In this document: piece by piece, positions 53,694-62,550 of the stretch | How positions within the stretch are numbered: the first letter of the stretch is position 1 | Layout: each line of letters begins with the position of its first letter | Assembly (NCBI GenBank): GCA_039700805.1 | Contig: JBCAZE010000002.1 | Span: forward strand, 1 to 64,000 | Reading direction: 5' to 3' | DNA: 64,000 bases | Source: CALBPI01 sp039700805 | Lineage (GTDB): Bacteria; Pseudomonadota; Gammaproteobacteria; Steroidobacterales; Woeseiaceae | Notes under the pieces: generated by a model | Told to the model about the DNA's origin: nothing | Databases searched by the model: none | Seen by the model: only the letters and a program-made list of their open reading frames with translations | Translations under genes and position numbers: made by a program

Positions 53694-54698
53694 ATGTCAG
53701 AATTTATCGAAGCGATGCCGAAAGCTGAGCTACATGTTCACCTTGAGGGTACGTTGGAGCCCGAGCATATTTTTGAGCTTGCCGAGCGCAATGGCATCAA
53801 ACTTGAGTTTGATTCACCACAAGCGGTTGTCGATGCCTATGACTTCGACGATCTACCCTCCTTTCTGAAGATCTACTATGCCGGTATGAACGTCTTGCAC
53901 ACCGAGCAAGATTTCTATGACCTGACGTATCGTTACTTCGAGCGCGCGGCTGCTGACAATGTCCGTTATGTTGAACCGTTCTTTGATCCACAAGGGCACA
54001 CGACCCGCGGTGTTGAGTTCGAGACGATTATCTCTGGCATTGCGCGCGCGCAAGCAGATGCCGAAAAGAACCTGGGTGTCCGCTCGAATCTGATCATGTG
54101 TTTCTTGCGAGACATGAGCGCGGAATCCGCGATGGCGCATCTTGAGATGGTGGAACCTCATCTCGATAAGATCATCGGCGTCGGGCTCGACTCCGACGAA
54201 AAAGACAATCCGCCGTTGAAGTTTGAGGCTGTCTTCAGCCGGGCACGCGACATGGGATTGAAATTAACCATGCACTGTGACGTGAATCAGGAAAACAGTG
54301 TCTCAAATATTTGGGATGTTGTAACAGCGATCGGCGTCGACCGTATTGATCACGGTGTTAACTCTCTCGAAGATGACAAACTGTGCGAGGAGATTGTTCG
54401 CCGTGGTCTCGGGCTAACCGTGTGCCCCGTATCGAACACGTTTTGCGCTGATTCACTGACAGCGAATGAGATCCAGACGATGTTGAAAAAGGGGATGCGC
54501 GCGACAGTCAATTCCGACGACCCTGCGTATTTCCGGGCCTACATGACCGACAACTTCAAAGCTCTGGCGGATGCTGGCCTCAGCAATGAAGAGCTGTTCA
54601 CGCTATCGCGAAATGCATTCGTCGTGTCATGGCTGAGTGAGGATGACAAAGCGGCTTACTTGGCCGAGATGGACGCATTTGCTGCGAAGATGCAGTAG
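53694..54698 (+). CDS. Adenine/adenosine deaminase family protein with altered HAGE motif
   Basis: A 334-residue cytoplasmic amidohydrolase. ATG 53694 has GGAG upstream. MPKAELHVHLEGTLEPEHIF (HxH metal site), EQDFYDLTYRYFERAA, EPFFDPQGHT, GVDRIDHGVNSLED and VNSDDPAYF fit the adenine deaminase branch more than classic adenosine deaminase. The usual HAGE motif is replaced by HCDVNQEN, so the proton-donating Glu is moved or supplied differently. The enzyme should deaminate a 6-aminopurine to the 6-oxo form; base, nucleoside or N6-substituted substrate is unresolved. It is divergent from the NCS2 permease gene and upstream of the 8-oxoguanine deaminase-like gene. Confidence 0.85.
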   Translation: MSEFIEAMPKAELHVHLEGTLEPEHIFELAERNGIKLEFDSPQAVVDAYDFDDLPSFLKIYYAGMNVLHTEQDFYDLTYRYFERAAADNVRYVEPFFDPQGHTTRGVEFETIISGIARAQADAEKNLGVRSNLIMCFLRDMSAESAMAHLEMVEPHLDKIIGVGLDSDEKDNPPLKFEAVFSRARDMGLKLTMHCDVNQENSVSNIWDVVTAIGVDRIDHGVNSLEDDKLCEEIVRRGLGLTVCPVSNTFCADSLTANEIQTMLKKGMRATVNSDDPAYFRAYMTDNFKALADAGLSNEELFTLSRNAFVVSWLSEDDKAAYLAEMDAFAAKMQ

Positions 54699-54765
54699 CG
54701 ATGTTGCAACGTTCGCTGAGCGCGGCACACTGGCCTTGTCCCATGACTTCCGAGTGTGATGCACG

Positions 54766-56139
54766 ATGAGTCAGCTGTCAGCATCGACCACAGACAGCAC
54801 CACATGGGTAACCAATGCGGCGGCGATTTGGACCGATGGCGAAAGTCTGCCAGGCGCTAGTCTGGTTGTTCAGGGCAACCAGGTTAGAGAGGTTCTGGCC
54901 CCGGGCGAGACGCCTTCGATACGAGTGACCACCCGCATCGATGCGACGGACTGCGTGATCTTGCCGGGGCTCGTCAATTGTCATCATCATTTTTATCAGA
55001 CGTTGACCCGAGCTTTTCCGTCGGCACTGAACAAAGAGCTGTTCGATTGGTTGGTAGCGCTGTATCCCGTGTGGGCCGGGCTCGACGAGGAGGCGATCTC
55101 TGTATCGACCACATTGGCACTTGCCGAGTTGATGCTGTCCGGTTGCACGCTGGCATCCGACCACCACTACGTGTTTTCGGACAACACGACATTGGCCATC
55201 GACCGCCAATTTGAAGCGGCTGAAGCCTTGGGTGTCCGAGTCGTGCTCACCCGCGGTTCGATGAGTCGTGGCGAGTCGTTGGGCGGTTTGCCGCCGGACC
55301 GCGTGGTGCAGACGCCGGACGTCATTCTTGAAGATAGTGAACGGCTGATCGGCCGTTATCATGATCCTGATGCCTTCGCGATGCAGCAGCTAGCACTGGC
55401 ACCTTGTTCACCGTTTTCAGTCACCGATGAGCTGATGCGAGACAGTGCGACCCTCGCGCGCCGTCATGGTGTTCGTCTGCATACGCACCTTGCGGAAACC
55501 GAGGATGAAAATGACTTCTGTCTGGAAACAGTCGGTATGCGTCCACTCGATTACATTGAGTCGCTAGGCTGGCTCGCGGATGATGTTTGGTTCGCCCATG
55601 GTATTCATTTCAACGACGACGAGATTTCACGACTAGGCGCTGCGGGTGTTGGCGTCTCGCATTGCCCGTGCTCGAACATGTTGTTGTCATCCGGCATTTG
55701 TCCCGTCTCGGACTTGGAGCATGCCGGCGTGTCGGTCGGTATCGGTGTCGATGGATCGGCCTCCAACGATGTCTCCAATATGATTGGAGAGGTTCGACAG
55801 GCGTTGCTGCTGCAGAAGCTTCGCTATGGTAGCGCCGCGATCAGCCATCATGATGCGTTGCGTTGGGCGACACGTGGTGGGGCGGATCTGTTCGGGCGCG
55901 CCGAGCTCGGGTCTCTCCGCCCAGGCATGGCTGCGGACTTTGGTATCTACGCACTTGATACGCTCAATTTTTCCGGTCACGGAGATCCTGTGGCCGCCCT
56001 ACTGTTGTGTGGTGCGACCAAGGTTCGTGACCTGATGATCAATGGCGAGTGGCGCGTACGGCATGGGGAGATTCCAGGGCTTGATATCGAAGACCTAAAA
56101 GCGCGCCATCGCGCCGCGGCAAAGCGTCTGGCCGGTTGA
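54766..56139 (+). CDS. 8-oxoguanine deaminase-like amidohydrolase
   Basis: A 457-residue amidohydrolase of the AtzA/TrzN-like group. VNCHHHFYQTLTRAFP (metal HxH), HLAETEDEN, WFAHGIHFND and GIGVDGSASND are in the order of characterised 8-oxoguanine deaminases; GMRPLDYIESLGWL is also typical. It should deaminate 8-oxoguanine to urate, feeding the PuuD pathway. S-adenosylhomocysteine or hydroxyatrazine-type substrates are less likely here. Its stop abuts the next gene. Confidence 0.87.
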   Translation: MSQLSASTTDSTTWVTNAAAIWTDGESLPGASLVVQGNQVREVLAPGETPSIRVTTRIDATDCVILPGLVNCHHHFYQTLTRAFPSALNKELFDWLVALYPVWAGLDEEAISVSTTLALAELMLSGCTLASDHHYVFSDNTTLAIDRQFEAAEALGVRVVLTRGSMSRGESLGGLPPDRVVQTPDVILEDSERLIGRYHDPDAFAMQQLALAPCSPFSVTDELMRDSATLARRHGVRLHTHLAETEDENDFCLETVGMRPLDYIESLGWLADDVWFAHGIHFNDDEISRLGAAGVGVSHCPCSNMLLSSGICPVSDLEHAGVSVGIGVDGSASNDVSNMIGEVRQALLLQKLRYGSAAISHHDALRWATRGGADLFGRAELGSLRPGMAADFGIYALDTLNFSGHGDPVAALLLCGATKVRDLMINGEWRVRHGEIPGLDIEDLKARHRAAAKRLAG

Positions 56140-56195
56140 CGCCCGGTCTCGCCGCTGACTATGCTCGCAGGCTACATCCGCTGCGGACGCCCCTC

Positions 56196-57110
56196 TTGAA
56201 ACCGCTATCGCTCACTTTGCACACCCACCTAATGATCGCTGTGGCGCTCGTGGCGCTAAGCGGTTGCGCGTCTTCGGTTCCGGAACCGAAGGATTTTGTC
56301 GACAACCAGACCACGGTACTTTCGCGTGGTATTGAGATGCCGGTGACACTGGTCTACCCGAAGACGCGGTCCAAGCCATCGCCGCTCGTATTGTTGGTTC
56401 ATGGTCACGGCGGAACCCGTGACGAAGCTGGCGCATTTGTTCGTGTTGCAGAGCAGTTGGCTCGGGTCGGTATCGCTAGCATCCGCATGGACTTTGCCGG
56501 ATGCGGTGACAGTACGGAGTCCTTTCAGAAAAACAATCTCACAACGATGAGGCTCGATATCCGTGCAGCGAAAGCCTTTGCGTTACGGACTATCGCTGTC
56601 GACCGAAAACGTATCGCGATGGTGGGTTTCAGTATGGGCGGACGTCTTGCGGCACTGGAGAGTACACGGGCTGACTACCGCGCAATGGTGCTTTGGGCGC
56701 CAGCGCTTGACGATGGCGCGGATGATCTGAAAGACATGTTCGGTGGCGAGGCGGCCTATCGAGCAATGAGAAGTATCGCTGAGAAGCAGGGCTACACCGA
56801 CTTTACGACCTCTTGGGGTCAGGCGCAGCAGCTCGGTCTGCAGTGGTTCAGTGATATGGAGTCGTCGAGACCAATGGACGCGATTGCCGATTATCGCGGT
56901 CGACTGACCCTCATTCATGGTAGTGCTGATGATGTCGTTCTGCCGGAAGTCAGCGCGCGCGCCGCGGCAGCGGCAGACAATGTACGTGATCTTCAACACA
57001 TTGTGATCGACGGGGCCGATCATGGCTTCGGCTTGTTCAACGACCGCCCTGAGTTTGCCAGGCAGCTTGTGCACGAGACGGTGACGTATCTTGAGTCAGC
57101 ATTGCGATGA
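56196..57110 (+). CDS. Alpha/beta-hydrolase lipoprotein
   Basis: About 304 residues. TTG 56196 gives KPLSLTLHTHLMIAVALVAL and the lipobox LSGC; an alternative TTG at 56136 overlaps the stop of the preceding gene. The fold shows VHGHGGTRDEAG, GFSMGG with nucleophile Ser, GSADDVVLPE and DGADHGFG with the His, a complete Ser-Asp-His triad like dienelactone-type hydrolases. Substrate unknown. It overlaps the downstream transporter gene by four bases, so it is part of the purine operon and may open or de-esterify a purine-linked compound at the envelope. Confidence 0.82.
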   Translation: MKPLSLTLHTHLMIAVALVALSGCASSVPEPKDFVDNQTTVLSRGIEMPVTLVYPKTRSKPSPLVLLVHGHGGTRDEAGAFVRVAEQLARVGIASIRMDFAGCGDSTESFQKNNLTTMRLDIRAAKAFALRTIAVDRKRIAMVGFSMGGRLAALESTRADYRAMVLWAPALDDGADDLKDMFGGEAAYRAMRSIAEKQGYTDFTTSWGQAQQLGLQWFSDMESSRPMDAIADYRGRLTLIHGSADDVVLPEVSARAAAAADNVRDLQHIVIDGADHGFGLFNDRPEFARQLVHETVTYLESALR

Positions 57111-58330
57111 GTAGCCAAACGGTCTCTCCAAAGCTGGTTGTTTTTTTGCTGGTGATTTGCAGTGTCCTCGGGCTCGCGGGAACCGATCTTGTACTGCCTG
57201 CCGTTCCCTTTTTGCCAGCCGCACTGGGTGGCACAGCCGCCGCATCGCAATTGGTTTTGGCGACGTTTGTGACCGGCGGGGCGATAGGCTTGTTGCTTTT
57301 TGGTGAACTGGGTGCCCGGTACGACCAACGCAAGCTGTTGTTGATCTCGTTAGCCGGTTACGGTCTGACCAGCCTGTTGGCCGTTTTCTCAACCAATATC
57401 ACCATGTTGATTACCATTCGATTTTTTCAGGGTGTTGCAAGCGCAGCGCCGGCTGTTTTCGCCCCCGGGATCATTCGTGTGCTGTTTTCCGAGAAGGCGG
57501 CCCTTCGTGCCATTGGTATTCTCGGTAGCGTTGAGTCGTTGGCGCCGGCGCTTGCCCCGATTGCCGGTGTCGCATTGTTCAACGCATTCGGTTGGCAATC
57601 CTCTTTTACCACCATTGCATTGATCGCAGTGATCATGTGGCTGGTCGTGTTTAGTGTGCGCCGCAGTATCCCGAATGTTCATCCTGAGCCTGCATCCGGG
57701 GGTTATCTCGGATTGCTGTCGAATCCGGTCTACATGCGTTATGCGCTCAGTCAGGCTTTGACGCTCGGCGGATTGCTGGTCTTCGTGTTTGGTGCGCCCG
57801 CCGTTATTACGCAAACGATGGGTGGCACGCTGACGCACTTCATCGTGATGCAGGTGGCAGGTATCACGACCTTTATCATCGCAGCGAATAGCGCACAGTG
57901 GTTGGTGGAGCGGTTTGGCAGTGAGCGTGTCATCCTGTTTGGTTCAGGCTTATCCTCCGCCGGTGGCATTGGCATTCTCATCTATAGCCTGTTGGGTAGT
58001 GCGTCACCGAGCCTTTTACCCTATTTGTTCGTACCGATGAATTTAGGACTCGGTCTGCGAGGACCGCCGGGATTCTATGCTGCGGTGGTCGCCAGCGACG
58101 GCAATGACGCGCGCGGCGCCGCGCTTTTGATTCTGCTTGTGTTGTTGACGACAGCGGGTGGCACGGCTATTGCCGCGCCGATGATCCTCGATGGCTTGAT
58201 GCCGTTGGCGGCTGTGAGTGTCCTGATATCGGTGCTGTCACTGTTCACATTGATGCTATTGCGAGCACCTGCCAGCAATGGTCAGTCGCCAGTGGACGTC
58301 TCGAAAGAGACCGGCTCACCGGAGACATAG
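57107..58330 (+). CDS. MFS transporter, Bcr/CflA-like
   Basis: A 407-residue transporter with 12 hydrophobic segments. TDLVLPAVPFLPAALGG at the start and motif A GELGARYDQRKLL fit drug:H+ antiporter DHA1 members. Bcr-like proteins usually export, but in this operon it could move a purine derivative in either direction. Starts in an ATGA overlap with the hydrolase gene. The 3' end overlaps the convergent guaD gene by 49 bases. Confidence 0.88.
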   Translation: MSSQTVSPKLVVFLLVICSVLGLAGTDLVLPAVPFLPAALGGTAAASQLVLATFVTGGAIGLLLFGELGARYDQRKLLLISLAGYGLTSLLAVFSTNITMLITIRFFQGVASAAPAVFAPGIIRVLFSEKAALRAIGILGSVESLAPALAPIAGVALFNAFGWQSSFTTIALIAVIMWLVVFSVRRSIPNVHPEPASGGYLGLLSNPVYMRYALSQALTLGGLLVFVFGAPAVITQTMGGTLTHFIVMQVAGITTFIIAANSAQWLVERFGSERVILFGSGLSSAGGIGILIYSLLGSASPSLLPYLFVPMNLGLGLRGPPGFYAAVVASDGNDARGAALLILLVLLTTAGGTAIAAPMILDGLMPLAAVSVLISVLSLFTLMLLRAPASNGQSPVDVSKETGSPET

Positions 58331-59601
58331 GTTGCGAGAACCGAGCGTTCATCACCAAGCACGGTTTGAACAAATAGGCGCTCGTCAGCATCTCGTGCTA
58401 CCCCTAGACGGCGCTTAAGCAATCGATGATCACCGCTGCCAAGTACGATGACATCAGCATCTTTACCGACTTCGAAATTGCCGATCTTGTCATCCATATA
58501 AAGGGCTTCAGCGCCGCCAAGCGTCGCTAGATACAGCGCCCGTAGACTGGGGAGAGTCTGTTGCCGTAGTTGCAGCACTTTGTAAGCTTCTCCACAGGTG
58601 CGCAGCATGCTGAAGCTCGTACCGCCGCCGATGTCTGTGCCGAGACCGACACGAATTGCATGCTCGCGGGCGCGCGCAAGATCGAACAAGCCACTACCAA
58701 GAAACAGGTTGGATGTTGGGCAAAACGCGATCGCACCGCCGGCGTCGGCGAGTCTGTGATAGTCGTCGTCTTCAAGATGCAGGCAATGCGCGAATACAGA
58801 ACGCTCGCGGAGTAAGCTGGCACGCCGGTAAACGTCGAGATAGCTGTCGGCGGCAGGGAACAGCGACTTCACCCAGCGAATTTCATCATGGTTTTCGGCA
58901 AGGTGCGTTTGCACAAGCACATCAGGAAACTCATTGGCTAATCGACCGGCGGCGGCCAGCTGCGCATCAGAACTTGTCGGCGCGAAACGCGGTGTGATGG
59001 CGTAATGCAGGCGCCCGGCACCATGCCATCGCTCGATAAGTGCTCTGCTATCGGCGTAGGCGCTTTCTGGGTCGTCCCGCAAATTTTCTGGACAGTGTCG
59101 ATCCATCAATACTTTGCCCGCCGCGAGGCGCATGTTGCGTGCCATCGCAGCCTCAAAAATCGCGTTCACTGATTGAGGATGTACCGTTGCGAACACCAAC
59201 GCTGTGGTCGTGCCGTTGCGAAGTAATTCGTCAATAAAGAAGCGCGCTGTCTCGTTAGCAATCGCCTGGTTCGCGAATGCAGCTTCCGCCGGGAATGTGT
59301 AGGTATTGAGCCAATCGAGAAGTTGCGTGCCGAATGATCCGATGATGTCGGTTTGAGGATAGTGAACATGGCAATCAACGAGGCCTGGCACGATCAGTGC
59401 GTCCGGATAGTGATCAACCGTGGTTTGATCACCGACGTTCGCGAGAATGTCGTCCGCCGGGCCGGCGGCAGCGACCCGGCCCCGATCGACGACGAGAGCG
59501 CCATCCGACCAATATTCAACAGCTTCGCTGTCTAACGATGCATCGGCGCCAGGGTCGGTCAGGCAATGGACCATTGGCCCTCTTAGTACGCGCAGACTCA
59601 C
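58282..59601 (-). CDS. guaD: Guanine deaminase
   Basis: A 439-residue amidohydrolase converting guanine to xanthine. PGLVDCHVHYPQTDIIGSFG, TALVFATVHPQS, HLAENHDEI, FAHCLHLEDDD and GLGTDIGGGTS are the guanine deaminase hallmarks. The GTG start at 59601 overlaps the allA stop in GTGA and has AGGGGG six bases upstream; longer frames are less likely. Last gene of the ureide operon. It overlaps the opposing MFS gene by 49 bases. Confidence 0.93.
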   Translation of the reverse strand: MSLRVLRGPMVHCLTDPGADASLDSEAVEYWSDGALVVDRGRVAAAGPADDILANVGDQTTVDHYPDALIVPGLVDCHVHYPQTDIIGSFGTQLLDWLNTYTFPAEAAFANQAIANETARFFIDELLRNGTTTALVFATVHPQSVNAIFEAAMARNMRLAAGKVLMDRHCPENLRDDPESAYADSRALIERWHGAGRLHYAITPRFAPTSSDAQLAAAGRLANEFPDVLVQTHLAENHDEIRWVKSLFPAADSYLDVYRRASLLRERSVFAHCLHLEDDDYHRLADAGGAIAFCPTSNLFLGSGLFDLARAREHAIRVGLGTDIGGGTSFSMLRTCGEAYKVLQLRQQTLPSLRALYLATLGGAEALYMDDKIGNFEVGKDADVIVLGSGDHRLLKRRLGVARDADERLFVQTVLGDERSVLATYVSGEPVSFETSTGD

Positions 59602-60095
59602 AACGCCCCCTGCAGCATGAGTGGCTCCGAGAGCTGATGTTCGTCGCAATTATCCTCACCGCCATGATCGACGATTAGGAAGGACTGGTGTCGCACAAAA
59701 CCGAGCATCGGTAGATGCCAGATGCCGCGCTTCAGGTTGATCCCCTGGTTGCCGCGAACACGGAAGGCGCGCAGCGCAGAAACATCCGGTGCATCGGCGG
59801 CCGGCGCAACGGCAACGACGTAGTCATGACCCGTGATGGGCATAAAAGCCTGTGAGCCTTTGGGGTGCCTTTCCAGCATCTCGATTCGATAAGGTAAGCC
59901 GCTTGTGACCGTGCACCGCATGAGGCTCACGTTGATCTTTGGGCAACCACCGTCGACATCAATCGTCGCAAGTCCGGTGTAACGATCGAAACGGGAGGCA
60001 TTCATTTTCTCACTGCGATCGGGGTCGAAGTCGATCAGTTCGCCAAATGGTGCGAACGCGCTGATGTCGATGTCTTCTAATGCAATCGTGCGCAC
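59598..60095 (-). CDS. allA: Ureidoglycolate lyase
   Basis: A 165-residue cupin-type enzyme splitting ureidoglycolate to glyoxylate and urea. FAPFGELIDF, MLERHPKGSQAFMP, KRGIWHLPML and FLIVDHGGEDNCDE match AllA, including the HPKGSQ and W-H metal and substrate region. GTG 60095 overlaps the allantoicase stop by one base (TAGTG). Last step of the urate-to-glyoxylate path. Confidence 0.93.
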   Translation of the reverse strand: MRTIALEDIDISAFAPFGELIDFDPDRSEKMNASRFDRYTGLATIDVDGGCPKINVSLMRCTVTSGLPYRIEMLERHPKGSQAFMPITGHDYVVAVAPAADAPDVSALRAFRVRGNQGINLKRGIWHLPMLGFVRHQSFLIVDHGGEDNCDEHQLSEPLMLQGAL

Positions 60096-61099
60096 TAGTC
60101 GATGCCTGCTGGATAGCCGCGGATATGCAGTCGACTGACACCGCCGTCGGGATAGATGTTCATTAACACATGCGTGACCGCATCGTGCCCGTTCAGCGAC
60201 TTGAAAATGTGTTGATGATCCGGCTTCAGTTTCTGCTCGCTGAGAAGTATTGGCCATTGCTGACTGGCGGCGACTGCTTCTTCGTCGGTTGCCTCAATCA
60301 TGTACCCCGCGCGGATCATGACACGGTCAGGGTAGTTTCCTTTGAAGTGAGCCGTGTCGATCTCGATTTCTTCGATATGTCCCGGATGCCCGAGTGCCAT
60401 GACGACCCAATCATTTCCTGGCACGCGTCGACGAGCCGTTTCCCAACCGTCGCCCATGTTGATGCCGCGGCCGGGTGCATTCAGATTGCGCATGCTGCCA
60501 AAGTGCTCGTCATTGCACGCGAGTGCACGACCACCAGATTTCATCGCAAGAAGGTCAACCGGTTGGCTCAAATCCATCGAATGCCAGTCCGGGCGAATGC
60601 TGCCATAGATTCGCAGTCTCGCAACGCCGCCATCCGGATAGATATTCAACCGCACATGGCTGAATTCACGCCCTGGTTTGGCATCGACAAAGTGCCGACT
60701 GTCGCCTACCAAGTCCGTGCGCGGCACGATCTCGGTCCAGGTCATATCGTCAGGTGGAATATCGTCGTCATAGACGCAAGCGTCGATCGAGGCCGCAGGT
60801 GGGTAGTTCCCTGTGAAATGCCTGGTGTCGATATCAAAGCCGTGAATCAAACCAGGCACACCGAGCCGAACAATACAATAGTCGTGACCGGGCGTGCGTT
60901 TTCTGCGGCTTTCCCAGCCGTCCATCCACTTGCCGTTGTCATCGTATTTATCAGGGATCCAGACGGGTTCGGCAGGTGAGATCAAGCGAATCTTCTCTGC
61001 AAAGAACTCGTCAGTCGCGTAAACCACACGACTGCCCAATCTTGGCTGCCCCAGGTCGACAAAGCGCGTCAAACGGTGTGTGCTGACGTTGCTACTCAT
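60095..61099 (-). CDS. alc: Allantoicase
   Basis: A 334-residue allantoicase splitting allantoate to ureidoglycolate and urea. It has two similar jelly-roll halves, each with a GWE-type line: DGWESRRKRTPGHDYCIVRLG and DGWETARRRVPGNDWVVMALG regions, followed by HFTGNYPP and HFKGNYPD, as in the family. ATG 61099 overlaps the uraD stop by eight bases. A later open extension upstream is not real. Confidence 0.93.
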   Translation of the reverse strand: MSSNVSTHRLTRFVDLGQPRLGSRVVYATDEFFAEKIRLISPAEPVWIPDKYDDNGKWMDGWESRRKRTPGHDYCIVRLGVPGLIHGFDIDTRHFTGNYPPAASIDACVYDDDIPPDDMTWTEIVPRTDLVGDSRHFVDAKPGREFSHVRLNIYPDGGVARLRIYGSIRPDWHSMDLSQPVDLLAMKSGGRALACNDEHFGSMRNLNAPGRGINMGDGWETARRRVPGNDWVVMALGHPGHIEEIEIDTAHFKGNYPDRVMIRAGYMIEATDEEAVAASQQWPILLSEQKLKPDHQHIFKSLNGHDAVTHVLMNIYPDGGVSRLHIRGYPAGID

Positions 61100-61634
61100 C
61101 GTTGACACCCGCGAGTGCTGCGAGCCGAAAACTCGCGATCTTGTGGATTTCGGTGATCGTCCGATTGAACTCTGTGGTGGCGTCGTTTCTAAGCCGCTCC
61201 TCGTAGCCTGCAAGAATCGCCGCACGGTTGCTATTGCGCACTGCCATGACGAACGTAAAGCCAAATCGCCGGCGATACTTTTCGTTGAAGGCCTGAAAGC
61301 GAGCAAACTCTTCCGCGTTGCATTGATCGATCCCAGCGCTCGCTTGTTCTTCGGTGGATTCGACGGTGAGTTCACCAGCGACAGCGGCTTTCCCCGCGAG
61401 GTCTGGGTGCGCATTGATCAGTGCTAGCTTTTTAGCGTGACTTGCCGCGTCGACCACCGCAGCCATCGCGTTAGCGAGACCGTCGACGTCGTCATGCCGT
61501 GTTCGAAGCCCGTCGTTGTAGACACCTTCCGCCACCCACGGCGAATGTTCGTAGATGCCGCCAAAAGTCGCCATAAACGTGTGTTTAGACATGCCACTTG
61601 GCGCAGGTGCAAATGTCTGACTCAACGTGTTCAA
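61092..61634 (-). CDS. uraD: OHCU decarboxylase
   Basis: A 180-residue 2-oxo-4-hydroxy-4-carboxy-5-ureidoimidazoline decarboxylase that forms (S)-allantoin. GGIYEHSPWVAE, NAHPDLAGKAAV (catalytic His) and FGFTFVMAVR are all present. TTG 61634 directly follows the puuE stop and has GAGGA seven bases upstream; ATG 61592 would still include the conserved core. Confidence 0.93.
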   Translation of the reverse strand: MNTLSQTFAPAPSGMSKHTFMATFGGIYEHSPWVAEGVYNDGLRTRHDDVDGLANAMAAVVDAASHAKKLALINAHPDLAGKAAVAGELTVESTEEQASAGIDQCNAEEFARFQAFNEKYRRRFGFTFVMAVRNSNRAAILAGYEERLRNDATTEFNRTITEIHKIASFRLAALAGVNDE

Positions 61635-62546
61635 TCAAATTTCCTCAGCGGGGTGGTGTGCCCGCCAATGCTCAGCAATATCGATCCGCCGCGCGACCCA
61701 TACATCACGATCGTATCGCTCAAGATAATCGAGGAAGCGTCTCAGCGCCTCTGCACGCCCCGGCCGCCCCGCTAGGCGGCAGTGCAATCCGATCGACATC
61801 ATTTTTGGCGTCCGTGCACCTTCGCGAAACAAACAGTCGAACGTGTCTTTCAGGTAGTCATAGAACTGAGTGCCACTGTTGAACCCTTGGGGTGTCGCAA
61901 ATCGCATATCGTTGACGTCTAGCGTGTAGGGCACCATCAGTTGCGGTGTGTCGAACTGATAGTCCCAGTACGGTAAGTCATCAGCATAGGAGTCTGCGTT
62001 GTAGCGGAACCCACCATGAGCTGCCGCCAACGCATGCGAATTGGGACTGCATCGACCGAGGTACCAGCCGGTCGGTGGCTCACCCGTCACCTCGGTATGA
62101 ATCTCGACGGCCTGACGAAGATGATCCCGCTCTTCCTCGATCGACATGTGTTGGTAGTCGATCCATCGATAACCGTGCGAGGCGATTTCCCAGTCAGCAT
62201 CTTTCATCGCCGACACCGCGTGGGGATTGCGCGCGAGCGCCATTGCCACGCCAAAGACAGTGGCCGGTACCTGACGGTCCGTAAACAGCTCATGAAGGCG
62301 CCAAAACCCTGCGCGAGAGCCGTACTCATAGAGGGACTCCATATTCATGTGTCGCTGACCGCGATAAGCTTCAGCGCCGACGATTTCCGACAAAAACTTC
62401 TCGGACGCTGGGTCGCCATGTAAGACGCAGTTCTCGCCACCTTCTTCGTAATTGACGACGAACTGGACAGCGACGCGTGCACCATTCGGCCACTCAACGC
62501 GGGGTGGCTTACTGGCGTAACCGATTAGGTCTCGCGGATAGCTCAT
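61635..62546 (-). CDS. puuE: PuuE-type allantoinase (polysaccharide deacetylase fold)
   Basis: A 303-residue allantoinase of the NodB-like fold, not the metal-dependent AllB type. VQFVVNYEEGGEN, WEIASHGYRWIDYQHM, GWYLGRCSPN and YWDYQFDTPQL are the PuuE motifs. It opens allantoin to allantoate. ATG 62546 lies four bases after the puuD stop; an in-frame start at 62591 would overlap puuD. Confidence 0.93.
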   Translation of the reverse strand: MSYPRDLIGYASKPPRVEWPNGARVAVQFVVNYEEGGENCVLHGDPASEKFLSEIVGAEAYRGQRHMNMESLYEYGSRAGFWRLHELFTDRQVPATVFGVAMALARNPHAVSAMKDADWEIASHGYRWIDYQHMSIEEERDHLRQAVEIHTEVTGEPPTGWYLGRCSPNSHALAAAHGGFRYNADSYADDLPYWDYQFDTPQLMVPYTLDVNDMRFATPQGFNSGTQFYDYLKDTFDCLFREGARTPKMMSIGLHCRLAGRPGRAEALRRFLDYLERYDRDVWVARRIDIAEHWRAHHPAEEI

Positions 62547-62550
62547 CGTG

